Below are positions 17,284 to 25,208 of a stretch of DNA of 45,645 bases, in pieces; the first letter of the stretch is position 1, and each line of letters starts with the position of its first letter. The notes under the pieces were generated by a model. The model had not been told where the DNA came from. It did no database searches and saw nothing but the letters and a program-made list of their open reading frames with translations. The position numbers were made by a program, and so were the translations under genes. Origin of the DNA: Brevibacillus gelatini (GTDB lineage: Bacteria > Bacillota > Bacilli > Brevibacillales > Brevibacillaceae); assembly GCF_003710935.1 (NCBI RefSeq), contig NZ_RHHS01000014.1, positions 1-45,645 of the forward strand. The letters are read 5' to 3'.

Positions 17284-18306
17284 ATGAAAAAGAAACTGGG
17301 TCTTGTCACATCAATTGTACTGGCTGCGTCGCTGGCCTTGACCGCTTGCGGCGGAGGAGCGGACACCCAAAATCAGGCGGGAAGCGGCGCTTCCGGCGGC
17401 GAGAAACCGAAGCGCATCGCCCTGATTATGCGCCAAAACGTCGGCACGTTTTCTGCCCAGTACATTAACGGCGTGAAGCAGGAAGTCGAGAAAAACGGCG
17501 GCGAGCTGACCGTATTCAACGCGGATACCGATTTGTCGAAAATGGCTTCCAACCTCGACGCTGCGGTGAACCAAAATTTTGACGGCATCCTGATTGACCA
17601 CGGTACGGCAGAAGCGCTGCAGCAGGGCACGCAAAAAGCAGTCGACAAAAAGATTCCGGTCGTGCTGTTCGACACCGATATTAAACTGCCAGGCGTACCT
17701 GTCGTTGAGCAGGATGACAACAAGCTGGCCGAGCTGAGCCTGGAGAAGCTGGCTGCCGATACGGGCGGAAAAGGCAACATCGTGAAAATTTGGGTAGCAG
17801 GCTTCGCACCGATGGAAAAACGCCAGGTAACGTATGAAGCCTTCCTGAAAAAATACCCGGATATTAAGGAAATCGCCGCATTTGGCTCGGCAACGAACAA
17901 CACCGCGCTCGATACGCAAGCACAGATGGAAGCGATTTTGAAAAAGTATCCGAACAAAGGCGATATTACAGCCGTATGGGCATCGTGGGATGAATTTGCC
18001 AAAGGGGCAACCCGTGCGATCCAGCAAGCAGGCCGCACCGAGATCAAGGTATACGGCATCGACCTGAGCGATGAAGACTTGCAGCTGATCCAGGAGCCGA
18101 ACTCTCCTTGGGCCGCGACGGCAGCGGTAGATCCGTCGAACATCGGTCGCATTCATGCGCAAACCGTTTTCCAAAAAATCAAAGGTGAGCAGGTGCCAGA
18201 CAGCGTGAAGCTGAATCCGGTGCTGGTCAAACAGGAAGACTTGCCAAAGGATAAAAAAGTAACGATGGGCGACCTGTCCCAATACGTGCCAGAGTGGGGC
18301 AAGTAA
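17284..18306 (+). CDS. ABC transporter sugar-type substrate-binding lipoprotein
   Basis: Extracytoplasmic binding protein of the ribose/RbsB-like family (periplasmic-binding-protein domain 4). The 340-residue product has a lipoprotein signal with lipobox LTAC and lipidated Cys22. A linker is followed by the two-lobe fold: KRIALIMRQNVGTFSAQYIN, GILIDHGTAEALQQG and VLFDTDIK in lobe one, KGNIVKIW and AVWASWDEFAKGAT later. The start at 17284 follows a GGGGGAA site. It is the first gene behind the S-box, and ATPase and permease genes follow. A ribose-like ligand linked to SAM metabolism, such as 5-methylthioribose, is the likeliest substrate (inference). Confidence 0.9.
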   Translation: MKKKLGLVTSIVLAASLALTACGGGADTQNQAGSGASGGEKPKRIALIMRQNVGTFSAQYINGVKQEVEKNGGELTVFNADTDLSKMASNLDAAVNQNFDGILIDHGTAEALQQGTQKAVDKKIPVVLFDTDIKLPGVPVVEQDDNKLAELSLEKLAADTGGKGNIVKIWVAGFAPMEKRQVTYEAFLKKYPDIKEIAAFGSATNNTALDTQAQMEAILKKYPNKGDITAVWASWDEFAKGATRAIQQAGRTEIKVYGIDLSDEDLQLIQEPNSPWAATAAVDPSNIGRIHAQTVFQKIKGEQVPDSVKLNPVLVKQEDLPKDKKVTMGDLSQYVPEWGK

Positions 18307-18332
18307 GCAAATAGAGCTGGTTAATTTGGCTA

Positions 18333-18359
18333 TTCCCGTTGCTTCTGTCAACGGGAATC
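18333..18359 (+). other. Intercistronic hairpin after the binding-protein gene
   Basis: ATTCCCGTTG and CAACGGGAAT form a perfect 10-bp stem with a 7-base loop, followed by CTTGTTT. It probably raises binding-protein output over the rest of the operon by mRNA stabilisation or partial termination. Confidence 0.65.
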
Positions 18360-18382
18360 TTGTTTATTTGGGGGTGCGAAAA

Positions 18383-19873
18383 GTGTCCAGCTTGCAGATG
18401 AAAGGGATTGTGAAGCAGTTTTCCGGCGTACCCGCGCTGCGCTCCGTCGATTTTGAAGTCAAGGCCGGCGAGGTGCACGCGCTGCTCGGGGCGAACGGAG
18501 CGGGAAAAAGCACCTTGATGAAAATTCTCACGGGTGCGTATCAGGCGGATGGCGGAAGCATCGTGATTGACGGCAAGGAAGTCTCCATCCAGTCGCCGCA
18601 GGATGCGAAAGCGCTGGGCATCCAGTGTGTCTACCAGGAAGTCGACACGGCGCTGATCCCGTATTTGAGCGTGACGGAAAACATTTTGCTTGACCAGATC
18701 GTGTCCAAAAGCAGCAAGGGACTCATGAACTGGCAGAGGCTGCACAAGGAAGCGGAAAGCATTTTGCAAGGCTTCGGCTTTTCCATCCCGGTGCGCATGC
18801 TCGTCGAGGAATGTTCGCTGTCGGAAAAGCAGTTGATCCTGATTGCCCGCGCGACCGTGCAAAAAGCGAAATACGTCATTTTTGACGAACCGACAGCTCC
18901 TTTGAGCACGAAGGAGAGCGAGCGGCTGTTTCTCATCATCGACCAATTGAAAAAAGCCGGAGTCGGGATCATCTATATTTCCCATCGGCTGCCGGAAATC
19001 TTTGGAATCTGCGACCGGATCACCGTCATGCGCGACGGCCAGTTGATTGCAACAAGCGAGACAGCCGCTACCACGATGGATGAAGTCATCGGGAACATGC
19101 TGGGCAAAAGCTTCGATGAAGAGTTTCCGAAGGTGGAGGTACCGATTGGCGAGGTGATCCTGGAAGCGGACGGGGTGGCTGGCGGCAAGGTTCGCGGTGT
19201 TGATCTGAGCGTTCGCGAGGGCGAAATCGTAGGTGTCGTAGGACTGGTCGGAGCAGGGAAGACGGAACTGGCCCGTTTGTTGTTTGGAGCCGATGCGGCC
19301 GAGGCTGGCCGGGTCAGGCTGAAAGGCAAGGAGGTACGTCTGCGCTCGCCAAAGGACGCCGTTGATGCAGGAATCGGCCTCGTCCCGGAGGAGCGGCGAA
19401 AAGAGGGCATTTTTGTCGAGGAATCGGTGAAAAACAACCTGTCTGTCTCCACCTTGTGGAAAGGGTCGCATCTCGGGTTTATCCGCAGGGGAGCCGAGGC
19501 TGGGCAAGCGCGAGAGCTGGTGCAGCGACTGGGCGTGAAGACGGCGGACATCGGGCAGTTGGTCGGCTATCTGAGCGGGGGAAACCAGCAGAAGGTGGCG
19601 ATTGGAAAATGGCTCGACACGGACGCGCAAGTTTTCATGTTTGACGAACCGACCAAAGGTGTCGATATTGGCGCAAAAAGCGATATTTATCGCCTGATCG
19701 GAAAGCTGGCGGAGCAGCGCAAGGGCGTTTTGTACTTTTCCTGCGAATTTGCGGAGGTGCTGGGCATCGCGGACCGGATTCTCGTCATGTTCGAAGGGAA
19801 AATCGTCCGCGAGCTGAGCCGGGCGGAAGCAACCCAGGAGCGGATTATGTATTATGCAAGCGGAGGTGAGTAA
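18383..19873 (+). CDS. Sugar-type ABC transporter ATPase (two nucleotide-binding domains)
   Basis: A fused double ATPase of the RbsA/MglA type (496 residues). The first domain has Walker A GANGAGKST (about 36-44), Walker B VIFDEPTAPLS and a degenerate signature ECSLSEKQ. The second has a G-loop GLVGAGKTE (about 286-294), the signature LSGGNQQKV (about 396-404) and Walker B MFDEPTKGVD. The GTG at 18383 follows GGGGGTG; the longer frame from 18326 runs through the hairpin and lacks a ribosome site. It belongs to the SAM-riboswitch operon and overlaps the region of the permease start by stop-start proximity. Confidence 0.92.
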   Translation: MSSLQMKGIVKQFSGVPALRSVDFEVKAGEVHALLGANGAGKSTLMKILTGAYQADGGSIVIDGKEVSIQSPQDAKALGIQCVYQEVDTALIPYLSVTENILLDQIVSKSSKGLMNWQRLHKEAESILQGFGFSIPVRMLVEECSLSEKQLILIARATVQKAKYVIFDEPTAPLSTKESERLFLIIDQLKKAGVGIIYISHRLPEIFGICDRITVMRDGQLIATSETAATTMDEVIGNMLGKSFDEEFPKVEVPIGEVILEADGVAGGKVRGVDLSVREGEIVGVVGLVGAGKTELARLLFGADAAEAGRVRLKGKEVRLRSPKDAVDAGIGLVPEERRKEGIFVEESVKNNLSVSTLWKGSHLGFIRRGAEAGQARELVQRLGVKTADIGQLVGYLSGGNQQKVAIGKWLDTDAQVFMFDEPTKGVDIGAKSDIYRLIGKLAEQRKGVLYFSCEFAEVLGIADRILVMFEGKIVRELSRAEATQERIMYYASGGE

Positions 19874-19874
19874 C

Positions 19875-20873
19875 GTGGAGGGCAAAAAATTCAGCTTGTT
19901 TGATTTTATTTACAAATACGGTACTGTGGCAGTCATTGTGATCGTCATGCTGTTATTCAGTCTGACCAACCCGTATTTCTTTACGTATGACAATATCACG
20001 GACATTTTGCGTTCGATCTCGATCGTGACGTTTGTCGCCATCGGCGTTACGTTTTCCTTGATTGTCGGGGGCTTTGACCTGTCTGTCGGCTCGACGGTAT
20101 CGCTGACCACCGTCGTTTCGGCTTCGATGATGGTCTGGTACGAGCAGGGCGTGTTCGCCACACTGGTCGTCCCGATTGTGCTCAGCCTGATCGTCGGGCT
20201 GGTCAACGCGTTTCTGGTCGTCAAAATCCGGATTCCCGACCTGTTGGCGACGCTGGCGATGCTCTATATCGTCAACGGGCTGCACATGACGTATTCGAAA
20301 GGCTACTCGATCTACGCCAACATGCCGATGGAAGACGGCTCGATGGCTCCGGGGAAATTCCAGGAGTGGTTTTTGTGGCTGGGACAAGGCAAAATTTTCT
20401 CACTGCCCGTGCCAGTTATCCTGACCTTTTTGCTGGTCGCGATTACCCACGTCTATTTGACCTACACCCGCCAAGGGCGGATGCTGTACATGACGGGCGG
20501 CAATCTGGAAGCGGCACGCTTGTCCGGGATTCCGGTCAATCGCTACCGGACGCTTGCCTACGTGCTGTCCGCGCTGTTTGCCGGATTGGGCGGGATGCTC
20601 TTGGCGGCGCGGATCGGAACAGGCCAGGTGAGCAGCGGCAGCTCGATGCTGATGGATGCAGTGGCGGCGGCTTTTGTCGGTTTTTCCGTATTCGGCGCGG
20701 GCAAGCCGAATGTGTTCGGAACGTTCGTCGGCGCAATCCTGATCGGGGTGCTGCTCAACGGTATGACGATGCTCAACCTGCCGTACTTCGCTTACGATAT
20801 TATTAAAGGGACAGTATTGGCGCTGGCGTTGGCTGTGACGTACTATCAGCTTCGCCGGAAAAGAAAAGCATAA
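19875..20873 (+). CDS. Sugar-type ABC transporter permease
   Basis: Membrane channel of the RbsC/branched-chain permease family (332 residues) with about eight to ten hydrophobic segments. The family blocks GGFDLSVGSTVSLTTVV, LARIGTGQVSSGSS in family terms (here AARIGTGQVSSGSSMLMDAV) and GAILIGVLLNGMTMLNL are present. GGAGGTGA (19862-19869) sits five bases before the GTG at 19875. The ATG at 19854 overlaps the ATPase gene and lacks such a site. It is the last gene of the SAM-riboswitch operon. Confidence 0.9.
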   Translation: MEGKKFSLFDFIYKYGTVAVIVIVMLLFSLTNPYFFTYDNITDILRSISIVTFVAIGVTFSLIVGGFDLSVGSTVSLTTVVSASMMVWYEQGVFATLVVPIVLSLIVGLVNAFLVVKIRIPDLLATLAMLYIVNGLHMTYSKGYSIYANMPMEDGSMAPGKFQEWFLWLGQGKIFSLPVPVILTFLLVAITHVYLTYTRQGRMLYMTGGNLEAARLSGIPVNRYRTLAYVLSALFAGLGGMLLAARIGTGQVSSGSSMLMDAVAAAFVGFSVFGAGKPNVFGTFVGAILIGVLLNGMTMLNLPYFAYDIIKGTVLALALAVTYYQLRRKRKA

Positions 20874-20896
20874 AGAGGCTTGCAGCCGGGAGCGTA

Positions 20897-20938
20897 AAAA
20901 GCAGGGCGTCAGGGAGAAACTGGCGGCCTGCTTTTTTT
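20897..20938 (+). terminator. Terminator of the SAM-riboswitch transporter operon
   Basis: AAAGCAGG and CCTGCTTT pair with an inner CGTCAG/CTGGCG extension, followed by a run of T. Confidence 0.85.
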
Positions 20939-21052
20939 GCAAGCGGAATCTGCCTGTCTTGCCGAATGCGCGTGCAGGCTTTGTATTTGTGATTTTTGCG
21001 GGAAAATGCTCCAATAAAAGGGGACAGCATTTTCAATGAAGGAGGATACGGC

Positions 21053-21796
21053 ATGTCGATTCAAAATGAACAAGATTTGCTCGCTTTGCAGCGGATTGGG
21101 AAAGTTGTCGCCGAAGCCAGGGAAGCGATGCTGAAAGCCGTTCGGCCGGGGATCACGACAAAAGAGCTGGATCGTATCGGCGGCGATATTTTGGCGAAGT
21201 ACGGGGCGCGATCAGCTCCCCAGGTGACGTACGACTTTCCCGGCCAGACGTGCATCAGTGTGAATCACGTTGTGGCGCACGGGATTCCCGATGGAACCGT
21301 GTTGAAGGAAGGAGATATTGTCAACATTGATGTCTCCGCAGAGCTGGACGGTTATTTTGCCGATACAGGCGCTTCGGTTGTCGTGGGACAGGGAGAGCCA
21401 GTGAAGCAGGCACTGTGCAAATGCGCAGAGGAATCGCTGTACAAGGCGCTTGATGCGGCAAAGGCTGGCTCCAGGATGAGCCAGATTGGGCGCATCGTCC
21501 ATAACGAAGCGAAGGCAAAAGGCTTTACGGTCGTCAAAAATTTGACAGGCCACGGCATCGGCAAAAGCTTGCACGAGGAGCCGGCGCACATCCTGAATTA
21601 CTATGACAAATGGGACAAACGGCTGCTGACAGACGGGCTTGTGCTCGCTGTCGAAACGTTTATTTCCACAGGAGCCGAGTATGTAAAGGATGGCAAGGAC
21701 GGCTGGGCTTTGGTGACTCCGGACAGAAGCTACGTCGCCCAGTACGAGCATACCGTCGTCATCACGCGCGGCAAGCCGATTATTTTGACAGCCTGA
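21053..21796 (+). CDS. map: Type I methionine aminopeptidase
   Basis: Removes the N-terminal Met from nascent proteins using two metal ions. The 247-residue length is that of short type I enzymes. Metal ligands are visible: Asp in VNIDVSAELDGYFADTGAS (two Asp), His in GHGIGKSLHEEP, Glu in AVETFIS and Glu in QYEHTVVIT. HGIPDGTVLKEGDIV carries the substrate His. GGAGG (21041-21045) sets the ATG at 21053. It is isolated from the ribosomal-protein operon where the main map usually lies, so it is probably a second copy (MapB type). Confidence 0.92.
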   Translation: MSIQNEQDLLALQRIGKVVAEAREAMLKAVRPGITTKELDRIGGDILAKYGARSAPQVTYDFPGQTCISVNHVVAHGIPDGTVLKEGDIVNIDVSAELDGYFADTGASVVVGQGEPVKQALCKCAEESLYKALDAAKAGSRMSQIGRIVHNEAKAKGFTVVKNLTGHGIGKSLHEEPAHILNYYDKWDKRLLTDGLVLAVETFISTGAEYVKDGKDGWALVTPDRSYVAQYEHTVVITRGKPIILTA

Positions 21797-21864
21797 TCGT
21801 TTTTTCGCACCATGAGCGGGGAGCTTCCCGCGCAGTGATTTTTTCATCGGAAAAAGTAAGGAGG

Positions 21865-21897
21865 CCCTATCGCACCAGAGCTGATGGGGTTTTTTTG
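21865..21897 (+). terminator. Terminator after map
   Basis: CCCTATC and GATGGGG pair (one T-G) across an 11-base loop, followed by eight T. Confidence 0.8.
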
Positions 21898-21932
21898 TTG
21901 GGAAAAAATCGCTTGGATGGAGCAAGAATTTC

Positions 21933-21961
21933 TTGAAAAACAGGCAAAGATTATATATGAT
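21933..21961 (+). promoter_or_regulatory. Promoter of the tag gene
   Basis: -35 TTGAAA (21933-21938), 17-bp spacer and -10 TATGAT (21956-21961), 45 bp before the start codon. Confidence 0.6.
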
Positions 21962-22005
21962 TTGAATAGGAATATATGTTCGTATTTTCCGGGAGGTCTT
22001 TTCCG

Positions 22006-22563
22006 ATGAATCGATGTGGCTGGGTGAATCAGGACCCGTTGTATCAGAATTATCACGACAAGGAGTGGGGCGTGCCTGTCTACGATGACCGGCTGCTCTT
22101 TGAATATTTGAATCTGGAGGGCGCGCAGGCGGGATTGAGCTGGTATACGATCCTGAAAAAGCGGGAGAACTACCGCCGGGCGTTTGACAACTTCGAAGCG
22201 GAAAAAATCGTGCAGTACGACGAAGAAAAGATTCAGCAGCTTTTGCAGGACGAGGGCATCGTGCGGAACAAGCTGAAAATCAGGGGCGTCGTCAAAAACG
22301 CTCACGCCTATCTCAAAGTCGTGGAGGAATTCGGCTCCTTTTCCAGCTACATCTGGTCGTTTGTCGGCGGCAAGCCGATCCATAACCATTTTCAGGAGTT
22401 GAAGGACGTACCTGCCTCAACGGAAATCAGCGACAAGATGAGCAAGGATTTGAAAAAGCGCGGCTTCACGTTTGTCGGTTCGACGATCTGCTACGCGTTC
22501 ATGCAGGCAGTAGGCATGGTGAACGACCACGTGGCGACGTGCGACCTGTATCAAAAAGACTAG
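22006..22563 (+). CDS. tag: DNA-3-methyladenine glycosylase I
   Basis: Base-excision enzyme that removes 3-methyladenine from alkylated DNA. The 185-residue product starts MNRCGWVNQDPLYQNYHDKE, with the zinc-ligand Cys and His of the Tag family, followed by WGVPVYDDRLLFEYLNLEGA and GLSWYTILKKRENYR. The C-terminal zinc ligands appear in STICYAFMQAVGMVNDH and the terminal ATCDLY. GGGAGG sets the ATG at 22006. It is the last housekeeping gene before the tail cluster. Confidence 0.95.
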   Translation: MNRCGWVNQDPLYQNYHDKEWGVPVYDDRLLFEYLNLEGAQAGLSWYTILKKRENYRRAFDNFEAEKIVQYDEEKIQQLLQDEGIVRNKLKIRGVVKNAHAYLKVVEEFGSFSSYIWSFVGGKPIHNHFQELKDVPASTEISDKMSKDLKKRGFTFVGSTICYAFMQAVGMVNDHVATCDLYQKD

Positions 22564-22619
22564 GCAGGCGTCAAGCGGCCCAATATTTGGGACTGATGCA
22601 TCCATGTAAGAAATTCACG

Positions 22620-22660
22620 AAGAGCCAGACCTTTGACCAGATTGGAGAGGGCTGGCTCTT
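22620..22660 (+). terminator. Terminator-like hairpin after tag
   Basis: AAGAGCCAG and CTGGCTCTT form a 9-bp stem with a long loop, followed by GCTGTTTT. Confidence 0.55.
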
Positions 22661-22783
22661 GCTGTTTTATGCCCGTGCATTTTGCTTGGGCGGATGGCAG
22701 ATAAAAAGTTAGAAAAGTATGAGATTGGTGTACTTGTTGAAACGGCAGGGACAATTTTTCTGAACCTGGCAGGGCTATCGGCA

Positions 22784-22820
22784 AGCGTGATTCTGTGCAA
22801 ACAGATCGCGCTTTTTTTTT
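22784..22820 (+). terminator. Strong intrinsic terminator
   Basis: AGCGTGATTCTGT and ACAGATCGCGCT pair over 12 bp with a GCAA loop and one bulge, followed by nine T. It shields the tail cluster from upstream transcription. The 22661-23109 interval otherwise holds only the SOS promoter; I find no gene there that I can support. Confidence 0.88.
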
Positions 22821-22988
22821 CTGTTCAGCATAGCGAGACGTCGGGCGAAGCAGTCACAAAGCCTTGTGTCATTTGGCTGGAAAGACTGCGCTGACCGTTT
22901 GGCACAGCCTGGTTTTCTGCTGCGAACCTATCTGTTTTGGCGGGATCAATCCGTTGGAAAAAACGCTGGAAAAAAGAATGGAAATAAC

Positions 22989-23017
22989 TTGAACTTCCAG
23001 GCGAAGTATGAGATACT
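22989..23017 (+). promoter_or_regulatory. Promoter of the SOS-controlled early operon
   Basis: -35 TTGAAC (22989-22994), 17-bp spacer and -10 GATACT (23012-23017) with TGA before it (extended -10). The LexA box lies just downstream. Confidence 0.5.
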
Positions 23018-23030
23018 TGTACTAGAAAGA

Positions 23031-23042
23031 GAACAAACGTTC
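23031..23042. promoter_or_regulatory. LexA/DinR (SOS) operator
   Basis: GAACAAACGTTC has both GAAC and GTTC half-sites at the exact four-base spacing of the Gram-positive SOS box. It lies 14 bases after the -10, where bound LexA would block initiation. It is the only such site I found in the window. Confidence 0.75.
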
Positions 23043-23109
23043 CTGTCTAACTTGTTGGGGAAGCGAAGCAATCCTGAGTGAATCACGGAATCAGAGAAGG
23101 AGTGAGGAT

Positions 23110-23334
23110 ATGCAAAAGCAACCAGCCCGGTTTACAGGCCGCAAAAACAAACCGACTGGCATCGCGCTGCCAAAGGCGCTGCGCGGAAGACGCCAGGCTG
23201 CACTCACTGTCCTTGGCTTTTGGCTCCCCGCCAAGGAGAGTCTCGCCTTTGTTGGCAGCAGACCTGGAGCGAAAAGCATTCGAGGCAAGAAAGCAGTGCC
23301 GAAAAAAACTCAGCATGGGGCGAGCAACCGATGA
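23110..23334 (+). CDS. Small basic protein, first gene of the SOS operon
   Basis: I do not recognise this 74-residue protein. It is rich in Lys, Arg and Gly with no membrane segment. AAGGAG (23097-23102) lies seven bases before the ATG, and the gene follows the LexA box directly, which supports it over the other frames that are open here. Its TGA overlaps the next start (ATGA), so the two are translationally coupled. Nucleic-acid binding is possible from the charge alone. Confidence 0.5.
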   Translation: MQKQPARFTGRKNKPTGIALPKALRGRRQAALTVLGFWLPAKESLAFVGSRPGAKSIRGKKAVPKKTQHGASNR

Positions 23335-23531
23335 TGTCGATGGACTATGTACAGGTACTCGCTGCCGTTGTCTGTTTTCTCGTTTTGGTCGTCGCCTTCA
23401 AGCACGTCGATTTGCAAATTCGCATCAACAACATATTGGATCTGCAACTGAAGGCGAACAAGGAAAAAGAGGCAGAGTCGATTGAGAAAAAAAGCGATCC
23501 GCCTGCCGCTGACGAAAAGGCGTGCGAATAA
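23331..23531 (+). CDS. Single-pass membrane protein with charged tail
   Basis: A 66-residue protein with one N-terminal transmembrane helix (VLAAVVCFLVLVVAF, about residues 9-23). A predicted coiled-coil follows (IRINNILDLQLKANKEKEAE), and then an acidic and lysine-rich tail. It overlaps the preceding gene by ATGA. The layout recalls SOS-induced small membrane proteins such as cell-division inhibitors or phage accessory proteins, but no family match can be claimed. Confidence 0.6.
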   Translation: MMSMDYVQVLAAVVCFLVLVVAFKHVDLQIRINNILDLQLKANKEKEAESIEKKSDPPAADEKACE

Positions 23532-23564
23532 GAGAAAGCATGGGGGAAGGGGATTTTTTCGCAA

Positions 23565-23657
23565 ATGATAAACGTAGCATTGATTGGAGCCGCAGCCCTG
23601 TTGATCGGGGTTATTATCGGGCAGATCATTTTATCGGATAAACTGCGCAAGTGGTGA
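23565..23657 (+). CDS. 30-residue membrane peptide
   Basis: An ATG-started frame behind a GGGGAAGGGG stretch. It encodes one hydrophobic helix (VALIGAAALLIGVIIGQIIL) with a basic end (DKLRKW). It lies 33 bp after the preceding small membrane gene and 31 bp before the sigma-like gene, all on one strand. It is below the usual gene-calling length; size and position suggest a real SOS-operon peptide. Confidence 0.45.
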   Translation: MINVALIGAAALLIGVIIGQIILSDKLRKW

Positions 23658-23688
23658 GTAGATACAAATCTTTTTGAGGTGTTCGGGG

Positions 23689-24030
23689 ATGGAAAAGAGC
23701 GAGAACTTGCTGAATCAATGGCTGCAACAAGTAAGAAGAATTGCCTGGCGATTGCAGTATAGAGAGAAAAAGAAGTGGAAACATGAAGGCTTGCTGCATG
23801 AGGAAGTGGTGGGGAAAGACCCCTTTTCCGCGATCATTTCTGATTTGCATGTGGAACAGCTTCTCCAGCAATTGCCTGCGCAACCGGAGTACATTATTCG
23901 CAAGGTAGTTATCGAAGGCAGGACAGAACAAGAGGTAGCCAATCAGTTGAACATGTCGCGACAAGGGGTGTCAAAATGCAAGCGAAAGTACCTGCGCATC
24001 ATTGCAGCCAACATGAATCTTTCGATGTGA
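23689..24030 (+). CDS. Sigma-70 region 4-like protein (sigma-like subunit)
   Basis: A 113-residue protein with a C-terminal sigma region 4 HTH: LPAQPEYIIRKVVIEGRTEQ, then EVANQLNMSRQGVSKCKRKY (about residues 65-105). The N-terminal part is short and helical with no region 2, so it cannot be a complete sigma factor. GAGGTG (23676-23681) lies seven bases before the ATG at 23689. PBSX-type elements carry an Xpf-like positive control factor at this position. The next gene, which looks like region 2, overlaps it by 55 bases. Together they resemble the two-subunit SigO-RsoA arrangement of Bacillus subtilis (inference). Confidence 0.75.
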   Translation: MEKSENLLNQWLQQVRRIAWRLQYREKKKWKHEGLLHEEVVGKDPFSAIISDLHVEQLLQQLPAQPEYIIRKVVIEGRTEQEVANQLNMSRQGVSKCKRKYLRIIAANMNLSM

Positions 24031-24191
24031 TTTTTGAGCGGGCGAGGTCTGGTGATAATGGGGCCATGCTGCAGGTTCTGGACTTGCTTCAGCCAGAGAT
24101 GGAGCGTATGGCCTGCTTTATCAAAATGCCGCGTGAGGAATCGATTCAGGAAATCAAAAGTCAACTGATCGAACTGATTCGCAAAAACTAG
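23976..24191 (+). CDS. Sigma region 2-like / HTH_16-type small protein
   Basis: A 71-residue protein that starts inside the sigma region 4-like gene and shares 55 bases with it in another frame. The sequence FDVIFERARSGDNGAMLQVL, followed by LQPEMERMACFI and REESIQEIKSQLIELI, fits the small helix-turn-helix (RsoA/HTH_16) family that is related to sigma region 2 and binds the RNA polymerase beta' clamp. The overlap suggests coupled, equimolar synthesis with the region 4 partner. The family call is from motif memory. Confidence 0.65.
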   Translation: MQAKVPAHHCSQHESFDVIFERARSGDNGAMLQVLDLLQPEMERMACFIKMPREESIQEIKSQLIELIRKN

Positions 24192-24259
24192 GCCGGATGC
24201 GCCAGAACTTGCTGAGGGTGATCTTCTCACTTTATATAAAGAAACCAGGGGGAGAGAAA

Positions 24260-24937
24260 ATGACGGCAACGACGATGATTGATAAATCCATGTTGATGGA
24301 AGCGGTTTGCGAGGGGTGCCCGGCGACGTGCTGGGGCAAGCGGACGCACTGCCAGGTTCACGACCTGCACATTGGCAAAGTAGAAGCGTGCCCGGAATGG
24401 GACAGATATTTGCTCCAGCAGGAAAACAAACCACGGCTGTCAGTCCAAAAAGAGCCAGGCAAGAAACGGGAAAGTCTCTCCGACTGGAATGAGCTGGCGC
24501 CAGCCCTCTCTATTGTGCAAAAGACAGAGGAAGAAATTCGCGATTACAGCTACATGCAAATCGAGATCGCGCGCATCCAGCGCTATTTGCGGGAAGCGGG
24601 CGAAGGCATGGTCAGCCAGTACGGATTGGACTCCGCGCTGCCAAAAGGCCAAGGCGTCCACAGTGACAAAACACACGCCGAGGCCGTCCGCCGGGAGCGG
24701 AAGCAAAAACGGCTCAAAAGCCTGCAGGACAAAATTGAGCGCATCAACCGGGCGGTAGAGACGATCCGCAGCGAGCAGGAGCGGTTGATCGTCGAAGCGC
24801 TGTTGGATGGCGAGAAAAACAACGGCATTGCCAAGACGCTCGGCGTATCGCGTCAACGCTATTACGAGATCAAGCGGAGCGCCGTCATGAAAATGGCCTG
24901 GGCGATGTACGGGGATGAGATGCAGCAGACGGGATGA
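24260..24937 (+). CDS. Cys-rich/HTH phage-type transcriptional regulator
   Basis: A 225-residue protein. The N-terminus has five Cys plus His residues (CEGCPATCWGKRTHC, then CPEW), a likely zinc-binding module. The middle is a long charged coiled-coil (about residues 85-185). The C-terminus is a region 4/ArpU-like HTH (NNGIAKTLGVSRQRYYEIKR). GGGGGAG sets the ATG at 24260; the frame from 24197 has no such site. It closes the SOS operon and is followed by a terminator. It probably activates the tail operon together with, or instead of, the split sigma pair. Confidence 0.7.
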   Translation: MTATTMIDKSMLMEAVCEGCPATCWGKRTHCQVHDLHIGKVEACPEWDRYLLQQENKPRLSVQKEPGKKRESLSDWNELAPALSIVQKTEEEIRDYSYMQIEIARIQRYLREAGEGMVSQYGLDSALPKGQGVHSDKTHAEAVRRERKQKRLKSLQDKIERINRAVETIRSEQERLIVEALLDGEKNNGIAKTLGVSRQRYYEIKRSAVMKMAWAMYGDEMQQTG

Positions 24938-24977
24938 GTTCATCATGAAAAGATCATGCGTATTGCCATTCAGAAAA

Positions 24978-25020
24978 AGGCTCGACTTTGGTGAGAAACA
25001 GCGCCAGGGTCGAGTCTTTT
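24978..25020 (+). terminator. Terminator of the SOS regulatory operon
   Basis: AGGCTCGAC and GTCGAGTCT pair (one G-T) with a 22-base loop, followed by TTT. The next 190 bases hold no gene I can support. Confidence 0.65.
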
Positions 25021-25208
25021 GCCGTTGTCTGTAGTTGAAGCTTTGTAAGAGACGGGAATATTTGGTTAGTTACTCAGACAGAAGCGGGAATCTAAGGGCG
25101 ATTAAACGGATTGCTGCTGGCAAGGAGGGGCTCTCCCATAGAAAAATTTTTTTGATGTCACGTTTTACAGCTCATGCTTCGTTATTCATAGTGAGAGGGG
25201 GGAATTCA

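Noticed and set aside
18227..19885. A 552-codon minus-strand frame opposite the ABC ATPase
   Set aside because: The plus strand carries complete Walker and signature motifs; the minus frame is a GC-rich shadow.
22682..22894. A 70-codon frame after tag
   Set aside because: A very strong intrinsic terminator (22784-22820) lies inside it, and the second half is low-quality protein.
23078..23485. A 135-codon frame overlapping the first SOS genes
   Set aside because: The frames from 23110 and 23331 have better ribosome sites and coupled starts; this one is a Cys/Arg-rich shadow.
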